Positions 8,257 through 15,587 of a DNA stretch of 33,151 nt are shown piece by piece. Within the stretch, counting starts at the first letter, position 1, and each line of letters begins with the position of its first letter. The stretch comes from Ignavibacteriota bacterium (GTDB lineage: Bacteria > Bacteroidota > Ignavibacteria > UBA10030), in assembly GCA_003142475.1 (NCBI GenBank), contig PLMK01000065.1, forward strand, positions 102,655 to 135,805, written 5' to 3'. The notes beneath the pieces are model-generated. The model was not told the origin of the DNA, did not search any database, and saw only the letters and a program-made list of their open reading frames with translations. Both the position numbers and the translations under genes were made by a program.

Positions 8257-9582
8257 TCATATTGAACTAACTTGAGCATCCGACCTGCTCAGTCTAGGCC
8301 ATGAATATCCATAGATCGCGATGAGCGCGAAGCAACCAAGAGGTATGAGGAAACTGACAGACATGTTATAAACGTCTCCGAGGTAACCCATGAGCTTCGG
8401 CATGATTGCCCCGCCAATGATGGCCATGACGATGAAACCCGATGCCTTTTTTGCCTGTACACCTAGGCCAGAGATACCAAGTGCGAAGATTGTCGGAAAC
8501 ATAATCGACATGAACAAAAAGCTCAGAAACACCGCCGCCACGGAAATCCAGCCGAGTTTCAGAACGACAATACCGCAAAGAAAGACATTCGCTATTGCAT
8601 AAGTACCAAGCACTCGATGCGCTTTCAATTTTCTCATGATTGCAGCCCCCGAAGCACGTCCAAGGAGAAAAAGCGGAAATCCGATTGTACCAAGCAAAAA
8701 GGTGGCTCCTTTCTCGTTCACAAAGAAAGCACCATCGCGTACAAAAGTACGGCCGTTAAAGAACCAACTCCCGGCTACTCCTTGCGAAATTGACGGCATT
8801 TCCTCAATCATATAATTGATGAAAAAACTAAAAATACCCGCTTGCGCAGCAACGTAGAAAAACTGCGCCGCGACCGCACCAGTAAAATGCGGATGCGACC
8901 AGATAGAACGTTTGACCGTGTTGTCTGTCGAATCGTTTAATTGATATTCATCCTCAGTATTCAGGTCGGGAACATTGGCGAAGTAGAATGCAACAGACAT
9001 CAAAAGAACGACGATCGCCACCACAAGGTACGGAATGTAAAGCTGGCCCTGAGCAACCTCTGCACCACTTGCAGAATAGAAGAACGCTCCGCCGATAATC
9101 GGGCCGAAGATCCAACCGACACCGTTAAAGGATTGCGCAAGATTGATGCGTGTCGCTGCGAAGTGCTTCGGACCTAGCACAGTTGTATAAGGATTAGCTA
9201 CAGTTTCAAGAACCGTCAACCCCATTGCGATGACACACACACCAAGTAGGAAAGCCCAGAATGCCGAAATATATGTAGCAGGAACGAACCAGAACCCACC
9301 TAGCGCTACAAGTAACAATCCCGAAATAATACCACTCTTATAACCGAGCTTGCGCGCCAGCCAGCTCGCTGGCATGGACATTAGAAGATAACCCAAATAG
9401 TGTGCGAATTGCACCCACGCCGATTGTGCTTTCGTCAGATGTAAAAGATCTTGAAAATGCTTATCCATCACATCAATCATTCCGTTACAAGTTCCCCACA
9501 GTAGGAATAATGTACTGACAAGCACAAACGTGAACACATGGTTTTTTCCATCTTCAGTCTTAAACATTTTGGATAGATCCAT
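8257..9582 (-). CDS. Major facilitator sugar permease, FucP/GluP-like
   Basis: This 441-residue protein has about twelve hydrophobic helices and no signal peptide. It carries hallmarks of the fucose / glucose-galactose : H+ symporter family: FLLWGTCNGMIDVMDKHF near the N-terminus (D37, equivalent to the functional Asp of FucP), YLLMSMPASWLARKLGYKSG in the first cytoplasmic loop, and MGLTVLETVANPY in the fourth helix (E126, equivalent to the functional Glu). Its likely role is proton-coupled import of a free monosaccharide across the inner membrane. Fucose is attractive because a GH95 fucosidase lies nearby, but galactose or glucose cannot be excluded, so I give no symbol. A GAGGA site lies 7 bases before the ATG. 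It follows the kinase-nucleotidyltransferase gene by 87 bases on the same strand, which suggests shared transcription for uptake followed by activation. Confidence 0.9.
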   Translation of the reverse strand: MDLSKMFKTEDGKNHVFTFVLVSTLFLLWGTCNGMIDVMDKHFQDLLHLTKAQSAWVQFAHYLGYLLMSMPASWLARKLGYKSGIISGLLLVALGGFWFVPATYISAFWAFLLGVCVIAMGLTVLETVANPYTTVLGPKHFAATRINLAQSFNGVGWIFGPIIGGAFFYSASGAEVAQGQLYIPYLVVAIVVLLMSVAFYFANVPDLNTEDEYQLNDSTDNTVKRSIWSHPHFTGAVAAQFFYVAAQAGIFSFFINYMIEEMPSISQGVAGSWFFNGRTFVRDGAFFVNEKGATFLLGTIGFPLFLLGRASGAAIMRKLKAHRVLGTYAIANVFLCGIVVLKLGWISVAAVFLSFLFMSIMFPTIFALGISGLGVQAKKASGFIVMAIIGGAIMPKLMGYLGDVYNMSVSFLIPLGCFALIAIYGYSWPRLSRSDAQVSSI

Positions 9583-9669
9583 TATTGTTTCCTCTGTTTG
9601 TAGATGACTCTTTCTTAGAATGTATTAATTGCAACGGAAAAGAATAGATACTCGATTGAAGAAGAAGTA

Positions 9670-10818
9670 TTATGGAGCTCTTCGACGTATTTTAATTTGT
9701 ATCGCACCTTTAATCGGTTTTTGTGAAACAAAAATAAGATATCCACCGCCTCCAGCCCCAGATAGTTTCCATCCGAACGCAGAGTTCTTATATTTGTTTA
9801 TCACTTGAAAGATATCATCATATATCATATTCGGAAACATCTTGATTTGTGCTTCAAACGACTTTCTGAAGAACTCACCAAATTTTTCCAGATCTTTTAC
9901 TAAAAGAGCATCCCAGGTTTTCTCTGCAGCGACGCGTAGCGCCTCCGCGTTTCCCTTGTTGATAAAAGTGTTTGCAAGAACATGATAATTATTCTCTCGC
10001 GGGCCCAGCATAATCAAATACAAATGTTCTTCAATCCAGGATAAAATGTTTTCATCATGTACCGCTGTGATCTTAACAGGCCAAAATTCTCCGGTATAAT
10101 CAATTTTATTTAAGCCTGGAAAGACAATCCCGATTGAATCTTGAGATCCCGCAATAATATTAGTTCCCGGTGGATTTTCATAACTGAACAACATTCTCGC
10201 AAGTTGTTCCCTATTCCCTGGCGGCACATCAGTGTGCCATATTTCTATTGCTTTTCTTCTGGTACTCGAAGCCATTCCACTTCTCTCATTAAACTCTATC
10301 GTTGGTTCTATGGAAATCGTTAAGACAGGGCCTGGTGCCAGTTTCCCAACAAATGGTTGATCAAGCCAACCACCCGCTAAATCGATTCTATAAGGCATCG
10401 TACATTCATTTCGTAACGCTGTGGTTGAACGAATCGGCATTCGTCCATGGGGAATCCTTTTTAAAACGACATATTCAATTCCCAGCTTCTTACTCAGTTC
10501 TTCTTTTGCAGGAGTATTTCCATCTTCATTCACGACAAAATAATGAGGCTTCACTTTCTCAATTTCTTTTATAAAATCCATAATACCAGAACCGGAGTTT
10601 ATATAACACTCTTTGACGCAGGCTAAGGCATCAATTATGTATTTTCGTTCATCTTGATTATTTATTGGATAACGCCCCTTCAAATTGAAGACGGTTTCGT
10701 CCGATCCAAGACCGACGTACACATCTCCATATTTTGCCGCTTCTTCGAAAAAAGCGATATGGCCACTGTGGAGCATATCAAAACACCCAGTCACAAATAC
10801 TTTCTTTCTTTCCGCCAT
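9670..10818 (-). CDS. Fusion of a HxGH nucleotidyltransferase and a compact GHMP-type sugar kinase
   Basis: Residues 1-135 form a cytidylyltransferase-like domain: VFVTGCFDMLHSGHIAFF with the nucleotide-binding H17-x-G-H20, GSDETV, and RSTTALR (130-136) in place of the usual ISST motif. Residues 140-382 form a GHMP kinase: PYRIDLAGGWLDQPFV (sugar-binding motif 1), SGMASST (180-186, a reduced ATP loop) and KLSGAGGGGYLIFV (351-364, motif 3). At about 240 residues the kinase is short for GHMP enzymes. Such a protein could phosphorylate a sugar at C1 and then attach a nucleotide, as Bacteroides Fkp does for fucose with unrelated domain types, or as HldE does for heptose. Substrate and nucleotide are inference. 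The ribosome site is odd: a strong AAGGAGGA (complement of 10834-10842) ends about 16 bases before the ATG, with no closer good candidate. Confidence 0.8.
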   Translation of the reverse strand: MAERKKVFVTGCFDMLHSGHIAFFEEAAKYGDVYVGLGSDETVFNLKGRYPINNQDERKYIIDALACVKECYINSGSGIMDFIKEIEKVKPHYFVVNEDGNTPAKEELSKKLGIEYVVLKRIPHGRMPIRSTTALRNECTMPYRIDLAGGWLDQPFVGKLAPGPVLTISIEPTIEFNERSGMASSTRRKAIEIWHTDVPPGNREQLARMLFSYENPPGTNIIAGSQDSIGIVFPGLNKIDYTGEFWPVKITAVHDENILSWIEEHLYLIMLGPRENNYHVLANTFINKGNAEALRVAAEKTWDALLVKDLEKFGEFFRKSFEAQIKMFPNMIYDDIFQVINKYKNSAFGWKLSGAGGGGYLIFVSQKPIKGAIQIKIRRRAP

Positions 10819-10957
10819 GGTCTATCTATGAATTCCTCCTTACCACCATTATAAATCTATATATAGAATACTAATTTCATCTCTTGCTAGTATTGCCTGT
10901 TTTCTACTTGAAAGTCACTCATGCCATTTTTTGATAGTTAATATTTCCCAGATCTCA
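10819..10957. other. Spacer between GH2 and kinase-nucleotidyltransferase genes
   Basis: A 139-base gap between two minus-strand genes. The minus strand reads TATAAT about 30 bases before the ribosome site, which could be a -10 box, but I see no matching -35. No clear terminator hairpin is present, so read-through from the GH2 gene is possible. Confidence 0.35.
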
Positions 10958-13864
10958 TTATTCCGGAATCGAAGGTCGAACTGTTGATTGCTGAGATCGA
11001 ATTCGAACGCTTGCAGGTTTGAGACCTTCTCCTGACACCTGCACATCAATCACACCGGGTGTTTTTGTCGCTTGAACAATGACCTGTGCCAATCCATTGA
11101 ACACTTTTCGTCGCCATCGATCAGCAGGTTTCATTGTTTGAATAATTCCGGGATCAGTGTTGAGATTATCATACTGAAATCTTTTTATCAGAGGTTTTCC
11201 GACGATAGCGAAGATATTTTCCCCTCTATGAAGAATGGAGGGATTCAGTGAATATTCTTGAACAGCATCATCCCGCTTGATCTTCCCGGTGATGCGTTGT
11301 CCATTAATGTAGATCGTTTGTTCTTCGCCCAAACTCTTGGGCCACAATGAAACGGTTGTTTGTTGGGACAGTGCAGGCAATGAAAATTCACCACGGATTA
11401 CTATGACACTTGTAGAATCTATGGATGGCGCTGAATATTCCCCTTTACCATTTATTAGCCATTTCCAATCTGCATCATTGTATTCAAGAGTTAATTCAGC
11501 ATATCGTTCTGCTAACGCTAAGGCTCGTACTTTCAGCTTGTCGATATTAACTTGTGCAATCTGCTCAATAAATCTCTCTGCTTCATGCGATGACGGATCA
11601 CCATTCCCGACACCAATAATTCTCCCATGACCTTGAAGAGAAAATATAACCTCATTTTGTGAAGTTGGAACAATTCTTCCCTGCGTATCCTCTACCTGAA
11701 CGGTTATAACAGACACATCTTCCATATTCGCTTGGATAATAGAACGGTCAGGCAGCAGAGCAAGTACCGCAGGTTCCCCAGTTGTTTCGATCTGCTCAGC
11801 GATCACCTTGCATCCATTAGTATATCCACAAGCCGCTAAAACACCAGATTCGTAAGGTACGGTCCATTCGAGGTGAGAATTCCTCAGCATAGTTTTTCGT
11901 CCTAAGGATTTCTTATTAAGAGAAAGTTCAACTTCATCACAATTGCTATATGCCCAGACGGCTATTGCTTGCTTTTCTTTTCCCTTCCAATTCCAATGAG
12001 GTGCTAGATGAAGAAGCGGTTTATCACCCCACCATGCCTGCAAATAGTAAAACATGTCTTTAGGAAACCCGCAGAGATCGACAATACCCGATTGCGAGGT
12101 CACTTGCGGCCAACCATAAGGACTGGCTTCACCCCGGTAATCAAACCCTGTCCAGAAGAATAGCCCGGAAAGAAATGGACGGGCAGCATAAAACTTTAAT
12201 CCTTCTTCTACTCCATGAGCTGGAGGTTTTCGGTCTATCGGTGCTAAGTGTGCACTCGATGAATCATCGAAATAGATGCCGCGCGTACTTCTCGATGTCG
12301 TTTCTTCTGTGCCCATACTCGGCTGCCCGGGATATTTTTCATGCTGCTGATCAATATTTCCGTTGAAAATGTAATTGAATCCCATGATCTCCTGCACGGT
12401 TGAAATACCATTCCCCCACCCGCCGCTATTCGCATAAGTTATTCTTCGCGTCGGATCGAGTCTCCGAACAAACTCTTGCATTGTCGAAGCAATTCGAGCA
12501 CCAGTGATATTTCCCTCAATAGCCCATTCTTCATTACCAATGGACCATGTGAAAACGCTGGGATGATTACGGTCACGCAGAATCAATCGTTTTAATAAAT
12601 CAAGATGTTCAGGAGTCGTCCCAAGCAAGCGGTTCTCATCAATAACCAGCATCCCCAGTCGATCACACACATCGAGCAATTCCGGTGTTGGTGGATTATG
12701 CGAACAGCGATATGCATTTGAACCCATCTCCTTCAACCGCCTGATGCGAAATTCCTGAAGTGCATCGGGAATGGCAATCCCCACACCGGCATGATCTTGG
12801 TGATTATTGGTCCCTTTAAGATAGATATGCTTGTCATTGAGGAAAAACCCTTCTTTGGCATCCAACCGCAGCGTACGAATACCAAAAGTTGTCTCGACTG
12901 AATCCACAATCGTCTTTCCCGATCGCACCGTCGTCACCACAGTATAGAGGTACGGTGATTCGATCGACCATAAATTTGGCTTTGTGAGATGGAGGACAGA
13001 AGAATATTCCCGCACATCTCCAGGGTTCATGAAAAGATGCTTGACTTCCTCCTTGAAGAGTGTTGTTTTATCTGCAGCGATAATTGTATGAGTAATTTCA
13101 AAGTTCTCAATGCTTACCGCTTCATTGCTGATCGTCGCGTGTACAGTAACATCAGCACTATTCTCTTGAACCTCCGAAAGAACAAAAATACCGGACGGTG
13201 CCACATGCAGCGGACTAGTTTTATTCAACCACACATGACGGTAGATTCCTGCACCTTCATAGAACCACCCTTCTTCCATTGTTGCATCAACCCGAACAGA
13301 AACAACATTTTCATCACCGTAGTTCAGATAGTCGGTAACGTCGTATTGAAATCCGTAGTACCCGCAATGTTCTTCGCCGAGATAGAAGCCATTCACCCAG
13401 ACACGTGAATCGCGAAAGACTCCATCGAACTGAATACTTATGCGTTTGCCAAGATCAGATTTTGGAATAGAGAATGTTTTCCGATACCAACCGATGGTCG
13501 ATACAGGATAATTTCTTCCGATCGCCTTATACCCATGGCTATAACTTGCGAGCGAATCAAAAGGTAATTCAACAGCCCAATCATGCGGTAGATTCAGTTT
13601 ACGCCACATGCGATCATCGAAATCCTTTGCTGCAGGTCCGTCTCCGTACCCCGACTTCGCGAAATAGGAGAAATATCCTGTCGCATGATTAAAATCTTTT
13701 TTTGTATCAGTTGCATGCCCTAGAGCAAAGCGCCAGCCAAAATCCATGAGGAGGTGCTCGCGTGTTCCGAGGTTTGTCGCCACATTGTCTATCGATTGAC
13801 TGATGAGCAATGAATTGAAAACACAGAGAAGTAATACAATAATCGAAACATGTATTTTCTTCAT
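10958..13864 (-). CDS. Exported glycoside hydrolase family 2, probable beta-galactosidase
   Basis: I start at the ATG at 13864 (968 residues; GAGGG ribosome site 8 bases upstream), which gives a normal signal peptide (MKKIHVSIIVLLLC). Domains in order: sugar-binding jelly roll (about 35-215, with WRKLNLPHDWAV and WYRKTFSIP), immunoglobulin-like domain (225-335), TIM barrel (335-610), a DUF4982-like region (about 635-700) and further beta domains to the end. The barrel carries TWSIGNEEW, giving acid/base E445, and GTEETTS, giving nucleophile E520; the latter sits where related GH2 enzymes read G-S-E-T-A-S. It would release terminal beta-linked galactose in the periplasm, for example from xyloglucan side chains after the fucosidase has acted. 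It is divergent from the CBM9-GH31-GH51-GH95 operon. GH2 members also include glucuronidases and mannosidases, so the substrate is moderately sure. Confidence 0.88.
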   Translation of the reverse strand: MKKIHVSIIVLLLCVFNSLLISQSIDNVATNLGTREHLLMDFGWRFALGHATDTKKDFNHATGYFSYFAKSGYGDGPAAKDFDDRMWRKLNLPHDWAVELPFDSLASYSHGYKAIGRNYPVSTIGWYRKTFSIPKSDLGKRISIQFDGVFRDSRVWVNGFYLGEEHCGYYGFQYDVTDYLNYGDENVVSVRVDATMEEGWFYEGAGIYRHVWLNKTSPLHVAPSGIFVLSEVQENSADVTVHATISNEAVSIENFEITHTIIAADKTTLFKEEVKHLFMNPGDVREYSSVLHLTKPNLWSIESPYLYTVVTTVRSGKTIVDSVETTFGIRTLRLDAKEGFFLNDKHIYLKGTNNHQDHAGVGIAIPDALQEFRIRRLKEMGSNAYRCSHNPPTPELLDVCDRLGMLVIDENRLLGTTPEHLDLLKRLILRDRNHPSVFTWSIGNEEWAIEGNITGARIASTMQEFVRRLDPTRRITYANSGGWGNGISTVQEIMGFNYIFNGNIDQQHEKYPGQPSMGTEETTSRSTRGIYFDDSSSAHLAPIDRKPPAHGVEEGLKFYAARPFLSGLFFWTGFDYRGEASPYGWPQVTSQSGIVDLCGFPKDMFYYLQAWWGDKPLLHLAPHWNWKGKEKQAIAVWAYSNCDEVELSLNKKSLGRKTMLRNSHLEWTVPYESGVLAACGYTNGCKVIAEQIETTGEPAVLALLPDRSIIQANMEDVSVITVQVEDTQGRIVPTSQNEVIFSLQGHGRIIGVGNGDPSSHEAERFIEQIAQVNIDKLKVRALALAERYAELTLEYNDADWKWLINGKGEYSAPSIDSTSVIVIRGEFSLPALSQQTTVSLWPKSLGEEQTIYINGQRITGKIKRDDAVQEYSLNPSILHRGENIFAIVGKPLIKRFQYDNLNTDPGIIQTMKPADRWRRKVFNGLAQVIVQATKTPGVIDVQVSGEGLKPASVRIRSQQSTVRPSIPE

Positions 13865-13888
13865 TTGTTTCCCTCGTGACAAAGATCG

Positions 13889-14044
13889 TTATTCAAAAAA
13901 CGACAGCAGTTCCATAAACCTGTATAGAGGTCCAAGTGTCTGGTCCATTATTTTTAATTTATTCTCTAAAAGAACCCGTTTAGAAAATTCACTACTTTCC
14001 GTAAGCTTAAAAGTGTTCCACATTCCAGCAAATTCTGATTGCAT
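13889..14044 (-). CDS. Possible 51-residue small ORF in the GH2 leader
   Basis: The minus-strand frame from ATG 14044 to TAA 13889 reads as plausible protein (MQSEFAGMWNTFKLTESSEF ... ENKLKIMDQTLGPLYRFMEL). It ends 24 bases before the GH2 start. The frame is open further upstream to a TGA at 14077-14075, and an adjacent frame (14148-13966) also looks partly coding (SCFGWHSDGSVDKCIDP), so this could be the 3' end of a decayed gene. No strong ribosome site is visible. I do not recognise a family. If the proposed minus-strand promoter near 14200 is real, this ORF lies in the mRNA leader of the GH2 gene. Confidence 0.3.
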   Translation of the reverse strand: MQSEFAGMWNTFKLTESSEFSKRVLLENKLKIMDQTLGPLYRFMELLSFFE

Positions 14045-14182
14045 AACGGATCGATACACTTGTCCACACTTCCATCAGAGTGCCACCCAAAGCAACTTCG
14101 ATTAATCCAAAGTAAAAAGTTATTCGAGTAGAAGAGTGAGGTAAACAACGATAAATTTACGGTTCCACAATCAACTTCTTTT

Positions 14183-14214
14183 ATTATTCATCATTTACTC
14201 TGGAAGTATGTCAA
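14183..14214 (-). promoter_or_regulatory. Candidate minus-strand promoter for the GH2 gene
   Basis: Read on the minus strand, a perfect TTGACA (14214-14209) is followed by AATAAT at 20 bases or ATGAAT at 17 bases. Neither pairing is ideal. The start point would lie about 310 bases before the GH2 ATG. Confidence 0.35.
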
Positions 14215-14252
14215 GTAAATCTAAAATCCGAAATTATATCGATTTTAAGTAT

Positions 14253-14281
14253 TTGACTTTTTGAATCTCAATTGATATTAT
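14253..14281 (+). promoter_or_regulatory. Sigma-70-type promoter of the CBM9-GH31-GH51-GH95 operon
   Basis: TTGACT (14253-14258), exactly 17 bases, then TATTAT (14276-14281): five of six matches to each consensus box with ideal spacing. Transcription would start near 14288, exactly where the tandem CAATCGTT repeats begin. Bacteroidia often use a different -33/-7 consensus, so the assignment depends on the lineage. Confidence 0.55.
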
Positions 14282-14287
14282 GTTTCT

Positions 14288-14310
14288 GCAATCGTTACCG
14301 CAATCGTTTG
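14288..14310. promoter_or_regulatory. Tandem LacI-type operator-like repeats at the predicted start point
   Basis: GCAATCGTTACC is followed directly by GCAATCGTTTG: two 12-base-spaced copies of GCAATCGTT. The second contains CAATCGTTTG, the exact reverse complement of CAAACGATTG at 22807-22816 upstream of the second GH2 gene. Central CG and flanking CAA/TTG are typical of LacI/CcpA-family operators. The position at about +1 to +23 of the proposed promoter suits repression. No LacI gene is in the window. Confidence 0.5.
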
Positions 14311-14627
14311 TATTTAATTAAATAAAGGACATTAATCAAGTAATATTTATAAATCCTTATAAAAAGGGAAGTTTGAATCCCATAAATTTTCCTTGTCGTT
14401 TTTCTATATCTTCATAGAAATATATATTATATAATGCCAAATATCGCTATTCAATTGTTTTTTCGCGTACTGATTTATAATCTCATTCTTAAAAGGAAGA
14501 TTACTCTCAATGATGATCAGCACAATTGATCTCGCTATCATCATTGGTTACTTTATTTAAGAAATTTCTTTATCACGCTTTTCCCATTTTAATAAAATAC
14601 AATCATCATTATAGGACCACCGAATCA

Positions 14628-15533
14628 ATGAGACCAATTCAATTTAACCATCTTCCCCTGATCATTATCGCGATTATTCCTTTAATGATTCAATTAACGT
14701 TATCTCAAACAGGCTCAACTCAACAAGATACGATTATTGCTCCAGATGTAGCCTCTGTTCCCCTGATTGACGGGCGAGGTGATGATTCCTGCTGGCAGAA
14801 TCTACCATGGCAAAGTATCGCCCAAGTTTGGATCCCTTATGGTGCAAAACTCGATTCCAATGATTATTCCGGACGATATAAGGTGGTATGGTCATCGAAA
14901 ACTAACCTTTTATATTTTCTTATAGAAGTAACAGACAGTATATTTGTAGACGGTTTTATTCCCGGCAAAACCGCCGATATCTACAACTACGATATTGTGG
15001 AAGTTTTTATTGATGAGGACAAATCCGGCGGCTTGCATGTATTTGACGGTACAGGCAGTGTTGGACGCGAGTGGGGCACCAATGCACAGAACGCTTTCGC
15101 TTATCACATTTATGCCGACTTCCCCAAAGAGGAAAAAGTCACAACGAAATGTTATGCATACGATTTAGGCGGAACAAGTTGGTCGGATGCAAAAAGCATG
15201 AACTATACTTCTCATCTTCCATCGTTTGCATTATGTAAAACAGGGCATAAGGCTGTTTGGGAGTTTTCATTAATCGTATACAACGACACCTACAAAGACA
15301 ATATGTCCCACAAAGAGAATGCTCGGCCGAAATTACAAGCTGGCAAAGTAATGGGTCTTTCTGTAGCGTATTGCGATAATGATCATCCAGAAAAGAATCC
15401 GAAAGTTCGAGATTATATGTTCGGCTCAGTCTGGGAACCAAGTCCGGGAAATTTCCATTGGATGAATGCAGATTATTTTGGAACCATACAATTGGTTGGC
15501 CCTATTCCGGCAGTGATTATTAACAAGAAATAA
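14628..15533 (+). CDS. Secreted CBM9-like carbohydrate-binding protein
   Basis: The start is placed at ATG 14628 (301 residues), which opens a signal peptide (MRPIQFNHLPLIIIAIIPLM) and has AGGA upstream; the longer frame only adds an unlikely leader. The mature part matches the CBM9 / DOMON-like fold: PLIDGRGDDSCWQNLPW at its start, YKVVWSSKTNLLYFLIEVTD, YDIVEVFIDEDKSGG, and VWEFSLIVYND near the end. Such domains bind the ends of glycan chains, or in family-9-like solo proteins hold a sugar for neighbouring enzymes. It is the first gene of the operon, 54 bases before the GH31 gene. No catalytic domain is present, so I infer a binding role in the periplasm or at the surface. Confidence 0.8.
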   Translation: MRPIQFNHLPLIIIAIIPLMIQLTLSQTGSTQQDTIIAPDVASVPLIDGRGDDSCWQNLPWQSIAQVWIPYGAKLDSNDYSGRYKVVWSSKTNLLYFLIEVTDSIFVDGFIPGKTADIYNYDIVEVFIDEDKSGGLHVFDGTGSVGREWGTNAQNAFAYHIYADFPKEEKVTTKCYAYDLGGTSWSDAKSMNYTSHLPSFALCKTGHKAVWEFSLIVYNDTYKDNMSHKENARPKLQAGKVMGLSVAYCDNDHPEKNPKVRDYMFGSVWEPSPGNFHWMNADYFGTIQLVGPIPAVIINKK

Positions 15534-15587
15534 AAAATATAACAATGGAAAAGAATGGGATATACAATTTGAGTGAAAGGAACTTAT

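Larger units (their letters stand above)
13865..14627. other. Divergent regulatory region between the GH2 gene and the GH31-GH51-GH95 operon
   Basis: A 763-base AT-rich region holding the possible 51-residue ORF (14044-13889), candidate promoters for both directions, the tandem operator-like repeats at 14288-14310 and a leader of about 340 bases before the CBM9 gene. The segment 14311-14627 holds no gene I can support; the longest open frame there is just an upstream extension of the CBM9 protein. Confidence 0.6.

Noticed and set aside
8257-9582. Assigning the symbol fucP
   Set aside because: The family also transports glucose and galactose, and no fucose catabolic genes are present to settle the substrate.
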